Source: Hymenolepis diminuta
Lineage: Eukaryota; Platyhelminthes; Cestoda; Cyclophyllidea; Hymenolepididae
Assembly: GCA_900708905.1 (NCBI GenBank)
Contig: CAADRB010000008.1
Location: 2,096,390-2,160,389 of the forward strand
Length of the DNA stretch: 64,000 nucleotides
Direction of reading: 5' to 3'
Part shown: piece by piece, positions 24,201-35,010 of the stretch
Layout: every line of letters begins with the position of its first letter
How positions within the stretch are numbered: position 1 is the stretch's first letter
Program-made: the position numbers and the translations under genes
The notes under the pieces: generated by a model
Databases searched by the model: none
What the model saw: only the letters and a program-made list of their open reading frames with translations
Told to the model about the DNA's origin: nothing

Positions 24201-27200
24201 AAGACTACTTAATTATTTCAATGACTCGTGTTAAAATACAAATAGGCGTCGGACATACCGAAGACTACTGTTAAAACATTGAAGTAAATACATATATAAC
24301 TTAATTATTGCTGTAATCATAATTTTACCGACTGTCGAGGTAAAATGTAAATAGACTTGTTCATTTTTAATAGAAATGAGAGCATTACAGACTTATGCTA
24401 AGTTAATACTTAATTGTTTCAGCATCACAAATTTTTTTTATTTGGCGTTGACCATGGCGACCACTACCGTTTAATCATTTCAGTAACTCTAATTGCCATT
24501 GAAATGTCCATCACATTTAGATTTTGCTGTTGTATTTTTGCTGAACTGTCATTGGGAAATATTTTGAGCCCAATTAACGAGATAATTTGATGTTTAATGC
24601 GTGATTTAGGGGGAGTAAATCGCCTAAAATGGCCTAGAGATAATCTGGGCAAGAAACGTGTAAAAAACCCGACCTCGATAAAATAATAAAAGACTGCTTT
24701 ACGTATTTTTCTAAACATTATCAGAAATATTTAATACATCGTATCCCCAAGTAGAAGAGAATGAAATTTTGAACAAGTATATCCAAAGCTCTTATCATTA
24801 AAACAAATAAATGCGCTGATAGAAGAAAAATCACCCGAATTAATTAACTGGACTATTGGCTCTGGATATCATGGACAAGAATTTGCTCAGGGATACAGGG
24901 GAAAAATCACGAAATATGAACTTCGGAAGAGAGCATATTAAGTAGATAGTACTCAATCCGAATTCAAAAATCGATTGAAGTAAGACCTTTTGGTATCTTC
25001 ATTTTACTCTCCAATTCTACTTAATCCCTTCTTTAAAATCCCTGCTTGAACTAGTTTATTTCTGTGTGTTCCTGCGCTTTCCCACGATAAAAAGTGTAGT
25101 TTCTTGCTTTGATGCCAAAAAGCAAACTTAATTATTGAACGACCCGAAACCAAATAGTCTTTCAATCTAATAAACAAAATAAAAAGCGCTGTAATTTTTC
25201 CAACTATATGTTGCGACGCATCCGAAAACGTGATCAACACATCGGTTGGTAAAATGGACACTAGCGTTTCCATAAAGGATTTGCTTATTTTATAACAGGC
25301 GTCGATAAATAGTCGCTGGAACGAAGCGACAAGTAAAAGGACACCCCAATACGAAAATGGGCTGACTTTTGGGTACTATTAGGAAACCGACTCGAACGCT
25401 CTCGATGCTCTCGTGCATTACCCATAAGCTTCACATCTGGAGTACCGATTATTGGATATGGATAAGTAAGACCACCGCTGAAGCGTTTATCGCTGGCAAT
25501 AATTAGCTATTGGTTCTCCTATTCTAAATTATGTTCCTAATAAAGCGATCGTCGTTTGAATTATAGGTTTTATCCCTTCTTTTTCCACTTCCAAGGATCC
25601 GAGTAGTTGTGACTTTAATAACAAAAAAATATACATGTAATAAGATACAGAACCGAATATTATCCCTGCCCTAAAGAGGCATCATACAATTTCCATGCAG
25701 GCAGTCGATGTTATATATATACGATTATGCTTTTTCAACAAGGAAACCGTCATTAAGTTTTCTACCTTCTTTCTAGAGTCTGGGCAACGAAAGCCATAAT
25801 ATCATCTCAGCGAGCACCGAGAAATATCGTAGTGACAGCCTTCATTACGTCAACTACACGGAGTAAAAATTAGTGAGCTTTATTAAGTTAAAAAAATTGT
25901 TGATAGTCTCATCTATCGGCTCTTAGATGTTATAAAACGCAAACGAAGCGGGATAGCATGACAGACCGCGGAATGAATAAAAACAATCAAGACATAATTT
26001 CGTGAAGTCAAAAGATGAAGATTAAATAATAAGACATCGAAAGTAAACTCTTCCTCTTCCTAAACGCGACGCTTCCAGAATTCAGATAAACTAAGGTTAC
26101 TGATAACCTGACATCGTAGCCTAATTATTATCAACCCTCTCATCCGTTTAATACCTTATTGGACTCATTGTTGTTCCTCGTATTTGGATGCTTCCCCATG
26201 ATTAAAACAACCAGAGACATTTTGACAAAAATAACATCAACCCTTGTCCAATAAATCTGGCAATAGAATTGACGTGAATTGACTTGTTTCAAAAAACGGC
26301 GTTTCCTTTCTTTTTAATAACTTGATCGTTTTAATCGCTGTTCCATTAAATACACCTCAATGCTTGTGGTATCAGGGCCAATCTGATAAACACGTTTGCG
26401 ACACGACGACTTCGAATATGATTGATCTCCTCCTGTCCTCAAATGTCTTTAATTTGTCCACCTAATCAGTTATAGCTGACAAAGTAAAAATTGTGTGAAC
26501 TAAATCAGAAGTGTTCTCTTTGGGCATCTTCTGGAGTTTTGTACGTAGTCACAGTACATAATAATGCTCAATACAAAACTAAATTTTAAAAGAACTCGGT
26601 AATTCAATCTTCACAGAAGAAGATGCATACGAACTTCGGGTGGTAAGATAATATTTATAATTGAGGAATTTAAAAGGGAAACGCGTACCGCCTTTTGCTA
26701 CATTCTCTCAGGTTCATATCTTCATTAGATCCCTCTGAAGATGTTTTGCGTTCAATCGAAGCAGGAACAGCCTAGAAAATGAAAAACTGATAAGTTATGA
26801 CCCAGATATCAATAGAAGGGGGCTATATAAATGCACAATAGCATCGTGCGTTATATTGAACAAATATTCTAATCGACAAACCACAAAACAACCAGTTTGA
26901 GTTAATAATCGCTAAATGAATAGGAGGTCTTTTTTAATGAAAGTTTAAGTGGTGGGAGTTATTGATCAAGAGGAATTAACTGGCTTTAAGATACGTGTTC
27001 AAATAATTTGACTTTCTCCATTCGTAGGTTTTGAAAACCCTACAAATCCCTTTCCAATTTTATTTGTTCAGATAAATTCTGTTCAAATGTCTGTTCAAAT
27101 TCAAAACCCAAAGTAGGAAAGCCTTGGTAATTTCCGATTTCTTAATTTAAAAGTATACATATATAGCACTAATAAATACCTATGGGTTTGGCTTTAATCA

Positions 27201-30200
27201 GTTGATTTCTAAGTAGTATAGTAAGAAGGGCTAAATTCCTCAAAATTTCAACTACATCAGATTATTGCGATCGTAAAAAAAATAAGCTGTCTGTGAAACC
27301 CAGCTGTCATAATTATGTCAGTTAAATATAAGTAATTTAGAACATAGAGCTGGAACTTTAACAGAATCATAGACGTTCCAAAGAATTCACCTGTTCCTGA
27401 ATGAGAGGCTCAGCAGCCCCTAAATCTCCCGTCACCCACTCATCGTGTGAAACCACATCCTCACCCTCTTCAAAGGCAATAATACCTGACTGCGGCTTCT
27501 CTTTCTTCCCAACTAAGCCCTCCTCGACTTCATTAAATCCCGGCACCAGCAAAGATCGATGAAATTGCGTCTCGGCTAAGTCGTAAACTTCAGTTTTCTC
27601 ATTCTCCGCTTCACTAGGAATATTTGACGTGGAAGGTGTTGAGATAGATGATACTAAGGAGGAGGATGTAGAATGAGAAGAGATGGTGCTTGAAACAGAA
27701 GCAGATTGTTTTTCAGCCGTATTTAATTCCTCGGAACTTCGAGCAATGCGGTGATGAGAGCCTAGCTGGGATAATGCTGTTACCGCAGAAGTAGTGCGGT
27801 TGGGGGTAAAATGAGAGAGACGAGCACTGCGTTTTGGTTCGATGTCAGCTCTAATTAAAAAAAAAATAACATAATGACCATATTGGAGACAAGAAAAACG
27901 CGTGATTAAACGGATGCGGAATTCTCGGGCTATTAATTACTTCGATCAAACATAAACTTAGGGAGGATCCAAAACACGGATTTGAAACTAGAGCAATACA
28001 AATGCGTCTTACATCTCATGCAAATAAACTATGGAAAGTAAGCAAAATAAATTTCTCGAAAATAATAACTTTGTTCTTCTTAGACACGATAGGAGTAATA
28101 AATCCGAAGCGTAAATATCGAAATCACACTACACATCAGGCATTAAATCAAAATTACTTTAAAAAATTAGACATTTCTAAAATTATGATTTATGGAGGTT
28201 TACACGCAATTTCGAAGGATCCTTTGGCCTTGTATGAATGCATTGAATCCGATCACTGTCAAAACTTAGATTTGACAACGTAACTTCAGAGACGAGGATG
28301 TGGCAACATGCATTAACGTACTGCGTCAGCATCGTCCAATTTTTTTCTTTGCCTTCAGTTTTGATGTTGTCTCCTCAATAATGAATTGGATGAAAATATT
28401 TGGACGTGCGTCTCCTGTTTCCTTAACGCAGATTTTTACCTCCTATTCTTAATTTTACTTTGTGGCGAAAGCTGTTTAAAGTTAAAGGGCATACATAGCA
28501 ACTTAAATCATTTACACCGATGATTATTAGGATTAAGCCTCCATTGGTATAGGTAAACTGCTTATTTGATAGGATAAACAGTACGTCAAGCAAGATATGA
28601 AGCTACGCTGGCTATTGTTTCAATTATTGAGTGTGACAGTTTGAGAAATGGTCGAAGAGTTAAAATTATAAGTATTAAGTATTTCTTAATACTCACTCTA
28701 AATGGAGGAATTGAGTCCTAAAGCCCCTTTGGTGAGAAACCTACATCCTTCAATTCCTCTCTTGACCAGACTTAACCCATACAACTGTCCACACCGTGCA
28801 AACCCGTGATCGTTGACATTGCGCACGTCCACGTTGGCGTCTACATCACCGACTAGCAAGTTATATGAATAATTCTCACACTCATCGATTCGACGAATCT
28901 TTCAGTAACTGTTTTAAAAATTAAAAAAATCTTCTGCTATCTAAATAGGGTTTGCATATTCTAATTGATGGATATGGCGATAAATTTAAAAATAGGATAA
29001 TGTACCATGCTATCAGCTTTAACAGGAGTAGAATTTAACAAGATCAGAAAGACATTCCACCGCAATGAAACCAGTGTATACGTAAATGCTTGATATATAT
29101 GAAATAGCAGAGGAACATATTAGAGATTTTTAAGGTAAAACGGAGGTCTTTTCTGCTATCCAAATTGCACAAAGTTAAGTCTTCAAACCAGGACACAAGA
29201 AGAATATGTGATTTTTTGAAATTCGGTAGAATTCAGACCCCAAGATGCCACTCAAAAAGTACACAAAGCAAAAAGGAAAGTGCAAAACCATTATGGGGAA
29301 TTTGTCAAAACTATTACAAGTAATGGTACATGAGAAGCACATTTAGACCTTGAAATTGTCGAGTTAAATGCAAAAGCGAAGAAAAACACCACCGATATTT
29401 TATTAATTGGGAGCAAGTAATTTTGCTAGCAAATTATAGAAGAGATTGACCATTCTCTTAACGGCAATTGACACAACTTAATTCTAAACAATTACTAATT
29501 ACTCAAAATTAAAAATGGATAACATAAACGAGAATCATCAACGATTTACCTGTACTTGTTCAACCATTGACGATTTTCTTGGATCTTTTCAAAAGAGAGA
29601 GGAGAGTCATTATACTGTTGGGAGAGGATAATAGCCAATTGTGTCCGGAATTGATTAGCCGAGGTGGCATCATCAAATCCCAAAACGAAATTGCAAAACC
29701 GACTCTATAAAAATCGATAATCAGAACACACGGTTAATTCAATCTACCTTTCCACCTCCCGAAAGGGCCGCTCCGTTTCCAGTAAACATCGTGCGCCGCT
29801 TTTGAAGAGCCAGTGGAATTTGATTAATGGAATGTGGGAGGGTTGTTCCGGGCAGATGGAAATCGGATTTCGAAGAGGTGATATCATGACCGATGATTCG
29901 GAGCAAGGTCGGTTTTTCGGGGTCTAGAAAATGATTGATAAATTGTAGGGAGTCAGCAAACCTGATTCACAGCTCATTAATTCATTAACTGCTAGGATTT
30001 TTTCAGGAGTCAAGTAGCTTACAACAGTGTCGCCAATACGAGAACCAACGAATATAAAGAGTCTACAAGATGGAAAGCGTGAGGAAAACTTCAAGAGATG
30101 GCCATTTAGAGTATGAAATAAGACTTACACCGCCTGTTGGTTCTTATCATTCTTAATGATTGCAAGAATTCGAGGTAAGTCGACCCAACTTTGGACGAGA

Positions 30201-30366
30201 GATACTTCAAACGCCTTAAAAGAAACGGATAACAAATTATCTTAATTATCAACTCAGGTTGAAATAAAAAATGAATATATTTGTTCTATGGTCTTAGTAT
30301 AAATAGGTTGGACTGCTTTTATACGTATATAAATTGTGTAAAAAAAAACAATTCAAAGCTTGACGA

Positions 30367-30407
<41 letters not shown>

Positions 30408-30525
30408 CTCACCAACTCACAATAAGACATTTATCTAGACATTCCTGTGAAGAACTTTCCTGCCTTGACTTAAGATCAAGAAACTCTTGAATAACAACAG
30501 CGAAATCTTTGCCACTTTTATCCAT
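15271..30525 (-). CDS. OCRL: OCRL/INPP5B-type inositol polyphosphate 5-phosphatase
   Basis: Removes the 5-phosphate of PI(4,5)P2 on endosome, Golgi and cilium membranes. Exons (5' to 3'): 30421-30525, 30129-30214, 29962-30062, 29748-29923, 29550-29704, 27391-27850, 26689-26771, 23886-24119, 22027-22324, 20367-20560, 19772-19883, 17139-17248, 16933-17065, 16565-16850, 16263-16501, 16063-16194, 15897-15984, 15569-15859, 15271-15494. The 3507 nt give 1168 aa and every phase joins. The PH-like region (1-207) ends WLNKYR. A Ser-rich linker exon (208-361) follows. The 5-phosphatase (about 389-745) has [49 protein letters not shown] and SDHKPV, so the catalytic set looks complete. The ASH domain (about 750-924) has [18 protein letters not shown]. 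The RhoGAP-like domain (about 955-1168) has [11 protein letters not shown] and LPEPVV. It is longer than human OCRL (about 900 aa). There is no CAAX box. Family assignment is secure; OCRL versus INPP5B orthology is not. Confidence 0.93.
16502..16564 (-). other. 63-nt in-frame intron inside the ASH domain
   Basis: Bounded by GT...AG on the minus strand, with a pyrimidine-rich end. It is a multiple of 3 and free of stops, so both spliced and unspliced forms are open. Removing it joins IEKGEKST to [10 protein letters not shown], which fits the ASH domain of the family better than the 21-residue insertion it would otherwise add. Confidence 0.65.
17249..19771 (-). other. OCRL-type gene, intron 11
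   Basis: A 2.5-kb GT-AG intron. No coding exon fits, because the flanking exons join in phase with the expected protein alignment. 18300-18720 is purine-rich and may be remnant mobile DNA, but nothing can be named. Confidence 0.5.
20780..21800 (-). mobile_element. decayed mariner transposase, nested in an OCRL intron
   Basis: A mariner transposase read on the minus strand with frameshifts. The N-terminal part has [16 protein letters not shown], then [20 protein letters not shown] and the [16 protein letters not shown] helix-turn-helix part. The catalytic part has [20 protein letters not shown] (first Asp), [20 protein letters not shown] (second Asp) and [10 protein letters not shown] one-base shift then leads to [11 protein letters not shown], which carries the third Asp of the DD34D triad in another frame. 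It lies within intron 20561-22026 in the same orientation as the host gene. Several frame breaks make it inactive. Terminal inverted repeats could not be defined. Confidence 0.85.
22325..23885 (-). other. OCRL-type gene, intron 8 with repeat F copy
   Basis: A 1.56-kb GT-AG intron. It contains an unnamed repeat (about 22940-23060) that recurs at 55130-55245. Nothing else recognised. Confidence 0.5.
22940..23060 (+). repeat. unnamed repeat F, copy 1
   Basis: Diverged match to 55130-55245. The best-conserved block is CCCTTCACAGGATGTGCACC/CCTTTCACTGGATATGCACT followed by GTGAGTAT/GATGAGTAT. It is non-coding. The class is unknown. Confidence 0.4.
24120..26688 (-). other. OCRL-type gene, intron 7
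   Basis: A 2.57-kb GT-AG intron. It contains repeat E copy 1 (24861-24925). The 25280-25720 part has a less AT-rich composition and may be mobile DNA, but no family is recognised. Confidence 0.5.
24861..24925 (-). repeat. unnamed repeat E, copy 1
   Basis: The reverse complement contains GAGCAAATTCTTGTCCATGA, identical to a block at 48623-48642. It is followed by TATCCAG and preceded by TTTCGTGATTTTTCCCCTGTA. Related diverged copies are at 59248-59310 and 60440-60500. No protein coding potential. Confidence 0.6.
27851..29549 (-). other. OCRL-type gene, intron 5
   Basis: A 1.7-kb GT-AG intron between the PH-like region and the Ser-rich linker exon. It holds a 93-codon + frame at 28002-28283 with no recognisable family. 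No further feature seen. Confidence 0.5.
30373..30403. repeat. (AT)n microsatellite in first intron of the OCRL-type gene
   Basis: About 15 uninterrupted AT units, starting 17 nt inside the first intron, just downstream of the exon 1 donor. Confidence 0.95.
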
Positions 30526-32204
30526 TTGGTTAAAGATAAAAGCGATGCCACACTGTTACAGATAGAAAAGTGATCTGATCGGGAAAGGTGAAGGATAATT
30601 CCTTAGACAGTTACACACCAAATAACCCGCAACTCTGACGGCCTTGAACTTAATAGAAAATAAATATTTCTAATGGAAAACTTGAATAGATATATTAAAT
30701 TTTAAATGATCACTTTATTCTTTTTAAATAAGCTACTGCATGATGATACAATTTTACTGCTGTGAACAGGCATATTTACTTTTATATGCGATTATTTGGC
30801 ACGCTTTGACATTTATGTCATTAACGTATAAATTTGCAAAATAATATTCTCAGATTTCATTGTTGTTTGGATGTTATAAATACTAATTAAAACATTTAAA
30901 TATTTCAATATAATTATTGGCTGAGTTTGGTTAATTTTTGGATGAATTTTTTTACCCTTTTATTCTTAATTTGAAGAACAATCGGACTCAGTTACGTAAA
31001 TCTGATATCGTTTGTATCACTCATTTTCCATGATTCGAACTATACTACAGTGCTAGGATGAATTAATTTTTTCTTTTTAATAAAATATCTTTCCTTGTCT
31101 GCTATCTTCAAAATTTATTCCTCTGAAATTGATTATCCCTTTTAAGATTATTTTATCACTGTATGCTTCTTCAACAATGTATATTAATTCTGAATTTCAG
31201 ATAATTTCTTTATTCTAATATTAATATCCGAAACTATTTTACTGACAATTGGTAAATTAAAATTTTGCAAATTATAAAACGAATCTTAAATTGTTATTTG
31301 AGCAAATTTGAAAAATTAAAATTTGTTGAGATTTATTTAAGTACAGTGTTAGATTTTGGGATTTCAACTTATCCATGCTAGCAGATGAATTCATGAAAAA
31401 TATCAATTTTATAGTTATCTTGTTTCCCACTCCAATTATTGCGGTTTTTATTTCCTAATTTTAGACTTACTTAGATTCTTTTGCGCCAGATTTAAGAATT
31501 ACCAGACCGCACCGGTCGTGACCAATGCGCCTTTTTCAATTGGTTCCATAATGCATACACTTAACGGAGATATCTAGGGAGAAATTTTCTTTTATAAAGA
31601 ACTAAATTGATTGCTACGTGCCTAAAATTAATCCTAAAATTCAGTTATATTTCGAATTTCATAATCATGTTAAATAAGCCTCCATTTTAGCATAGAGCGA
31701 TAGTATTTAATGCATGTGTGTCAAGGTGACCGGAGGTTATACAATAAACTTTCATCAGTTGATGATATTTACTATCATCTGTATAATGTTTTTACACTGG
31801 ACATTTAGCTGCTTAAAATTGATGTTGAAGTTCATTAAACAGCTGGGAAATAATGAAACAATGATTTTTTTGTAAATGAACATAACGACGCGAAGTAACT
31901 GGTGCACACTCATAAATAAGGTAATTCTTATTGTATTTCAATATTGTTTAACAGCATTATTAACAAACGAGATATCTTTTTTCGAGTTTCAAGATTAGTG
32001 TGTGAAATAAAATTCTAGAATGGACTCGAAATTAAATAGGCGATATTTAATATTCATGTGCGAAGGTTAGATTTTCATTCCACCGTTCTAATCTTACGTG
32101 GTTTGCAAATGTTAAATAAACGGACGCACATTTTCCACCAGTTAAATTATAATATTAGTTTATCTTCTAAAAAGTTAAAAGGCAAGTTCTATTTGTGTTA
32201 TGAG
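30526..32204. other. AT-rich intergenic region upstream of the OCRL-type gene
   Basis: Very AT-rich with no recognised gene. It presumably contains the minus-strand promoter of the phosphatase gene; no specific element can be assigned. Confidence 0.5.
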
Positions 32205-32445
32205 GTTATTAATTTATTAATAAGTAAACTTAATTCACAAACAAAACATTTCTTCGTTAGGCGCCAGTCATGTCTCGTTGTCGGTGTCTCGGTGGGAGGA
32301 TCGACATCTGTTTAGGTATCCATGTGCAAACACGCAAACACACAGCGGGACCGCCTATGGACACTGTAGTGGAGATCCTATCGCCAGTCAGTCATTTCTA
32401 ACCGCCAGGTATTGATAGACGTCTGCCGGCTATAGCAATTTGTAT
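32205..32445 (+). repeat. unnamed repeat D, copy 2
   Basis: Same-orientation match to 5086-5330. It carries the shared blocks gccagtcatgtctcgt, aaacacgcaaacacacag, ggacactgtag and catttctaaccgccag. The small hairpin is degenerate in this copy. Confidence 0.6.
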
Positions 32446-32599
32446 ATGCGTTTATTGAAAAAACAAACAGAATTTAATTATGAAAACCCGTAAAGACCTG
32501 TATTCTTCCATCTACCTTCAATTGCATAATGAATGTCAGCAAAAATATTATTCATATCCATTATCCTCGAGTAAACGGAATAATAATCTTGTTATGGTA

Positions 32600-32960
32600 A
32601 CTAAATGTAGGTGTCAATAAACAGCAGTTCCAAAAATTAGACCGAAATATTGAGTAAATTGAATTAACCAAGATATGGATTTGAGAGAGCGAGAGAAGTG
32701 GGATAGAGGAGATGAGAAGGAAGCGTAGGAGCCAGTAAATGACAATTTCGTCTCCACTGTACGTGTTTGAATGAAAGAACAAAGACATTTTGTATAAGTC
32801 ACTTGGACATGGACGCGCATGAGGGCATAAGTGCAGTTGTATTTTTAAATGAAACGGGACAGTTATAGAAAAAAAGAGAATCCATAAACTCCTCTGACAT
32901 GACAGATAGAGAGTTGTGTCAAGGTGACGTAGAGACGTCACTGAGGCTTCGTCAACGAAA
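32600..32960 (-). mobile_element. possible degenerate 3' LTR of the minus-strand gypsy relic
   Basis: Read on the minus strand, it lies directly after the integrase end of the 33-35 kb element. It contains cttatgccctcatgcgcgtcc, similar to LTR A copy 2 (attatgccctcacgcgcgtcc), followed by CT-rich sequence. Termini are not clear. It may be a related but separate LTR family. Confidence 0.35.
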
Positions 32961-33089
32961 AACTAAAGTATAATGAGACTGCAAAATAGCTTTAGAAACA
33001 CATAGAATGATCCTACAGACTCCTCCCAGCCTTGAGGTACATGAAGGCAATACAAATATCTGACTCTAGATTGGTCCAAATGTATTTGT

Positions 33090-35010
33090 CCCACTCAATG
33101 GTGAATGGGAAACATACGGATCAGATAGAAAGCAAAGTGGATAACCGTTTTTGAACTTGGTAGCGATCTAGGAAACGTACGTGCCTTCCACTACGGATAG
33201 TTTGCATTGGTCTCTCCGTTTCCTTGAGGTGGCATTTTTAGAAACAAGCTTTTCAATTGGATAGATCCTACACGATCCGTAGAAATAACAGATTTTAAAG
33301 GATAGTGAAAGTCTTCTGCTTCCTCGAAAGACCTGGAATGAACCATCATAAATTGATTGAAGGGATTACGGACAGTATAATGGCCAAGAAAAACGTGGGA
33401 ACAAGATTTTAAGACAGTAAGAACAAAAATAGAGTTGAAGACCGAGTGGGTTGGGATAGATTGTAGTTTCTGCAGGTGGTAACTTAGGCGTTCAAAATAA
33501 TTTCCGTGGTTCGGCCATGGGAAATCATTAGAAGAGGATAAAAATTGGTCAGGAAGTTCAAAGGGGACTCAGTTAACCATTTCTGCAGCAGATTAATTAA
33601 GATCGTCCTTGACAGCGGCTCGGATACCAAGGAGAACCAAGGGAAGGGCTTCTATCCATCTTTCAGGTGTGCAATGTGCAGGTGTGCTTTCGGTTGATGA
33701 TAGAAACGAGAGAAATGATCGACACAGGTTAGTAGATAGGTGAAGCCACTAGGGGTTAGAAGAGGACCAAAAATATCAATTATGGTCGTGGTTAAATCTG
33801 GAGTCTGGTAGGAAAGATATTTTATGAGGGGTTTTAGTATGTTTATTACCTTTCGAGCTCTGACAAACTTAGCATATTTTTGTCCAGTTTGTGATTTTTT
33901 TGTGAAAGGAAGGTCAGACAAAACGATCCGTAACGACTTTTGCTGTTGCTCATTTTGCAGGGTGAGGACAGTGAAGGGATTCAAAATCCGAGTATTGGAA
34001 GGGTTAGGGAATAAAGGGTCTTCATATACTTCTTGAAACATCACCAGTTATCAAACCTGGAGTTGTAAGCAATGAAACATATCTTATCTGAAGAGAAGTT
34101 GGGAGATTACCCAACTGTAAGCCTTTTGAGCTTCAGAGAGAGAAAGAAAATCAGAGGCTTTTATCATTACTTCGCAATCGGTTTGGGAAAGACGATATTG
34201 TTCGTGTTTTTGACGTGTCTGAAGTTGTTGGTGAACTGTAGAACATAATTTAAATGTCGATTTTTGGGTGGCGAATAACGGTCAGAATTGGCCCGACTGG
34301 TACATGTCAATGGTTTGTGATCAGTGAGGAACAAGAAGTTTCGACCTTCTAGGAGAAGTCAGAAATGTTTCTGTACTCTCTAGACTGCCAAAAGCCCCTG
34401 CTCAAAAGTGCTGTAACGTGTTAGAGCGAGTGTTAATCTGACGGAGAAGCAGACAAGAGGCTGTACCGACAGTGATCTGTGGAGAGTGCGATGGTTGTTT
34501 CTAGCTCTTGCTATGCGAGTGTTAAGCAGTCTGCTAATAGAGTTTCAACTTCTCCGAATCCTGTGACAGCTTCAGGGAGAAAAAAGAATTCGGCCTTCAT
34601 GGGACTTTAGAGGTTAAGTGAAAGGAAAAATCACCGGCGCAGAATTGGGGAGAAATCGGTGGTAAAAATTTATTATGCCTAAGAATCGACAGAGTTGGTT
34701 GAGAGATTTCGGTTGTAGGAACTGCTGGATCTCCTGGGTCAGCCTTTGCTTGACAAAGTATGACCAGGAAAGGATAAGGTATTTCAACCAATTTCACTTT
34801 TAGGAACATTTATTATGAGTCCATGGAATCTGGTTATAAGGGCGGACAAGATCGATTTTTGAGAAGATCCTATTCCGGAGACTGGATGAGAAGTCTTGTA
34901 CATTAGTTGTGGGCTAATTTTCCGGGACTGTGATATAATTGATAACATGACAGTCGCAGTCCAGATTTCTTGGAGACCATATGGAGAGCAGATGACCAAT
35001 TATCGAAAGA
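33090..35010 (-). mobile_element. decayed Ty3/gypsy pol fragment
   Basis: Minus-strand pol relic with many stops. In order it has reverse transcriptase CHVINYITVPEN and RIFSKIDLVRPYNQIPW (near 34950-34800), a jump to the connection region LCRFLGIINFYHRFLP (near 34690), RNase H LLEGRNFLFLTDHKPL (near 34340), and integrase TPSGFTYLLTCVDHFSRF (near 33760). The integrase tail has TCSHVFLGHYTVRNPFNQF and the VISTDRVGSIQLKS region (near 33390-33270). The RT palm between YNQIP and the connection is missing, so the YxDD catalytic motif is deleted. Confidence 0.82.
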
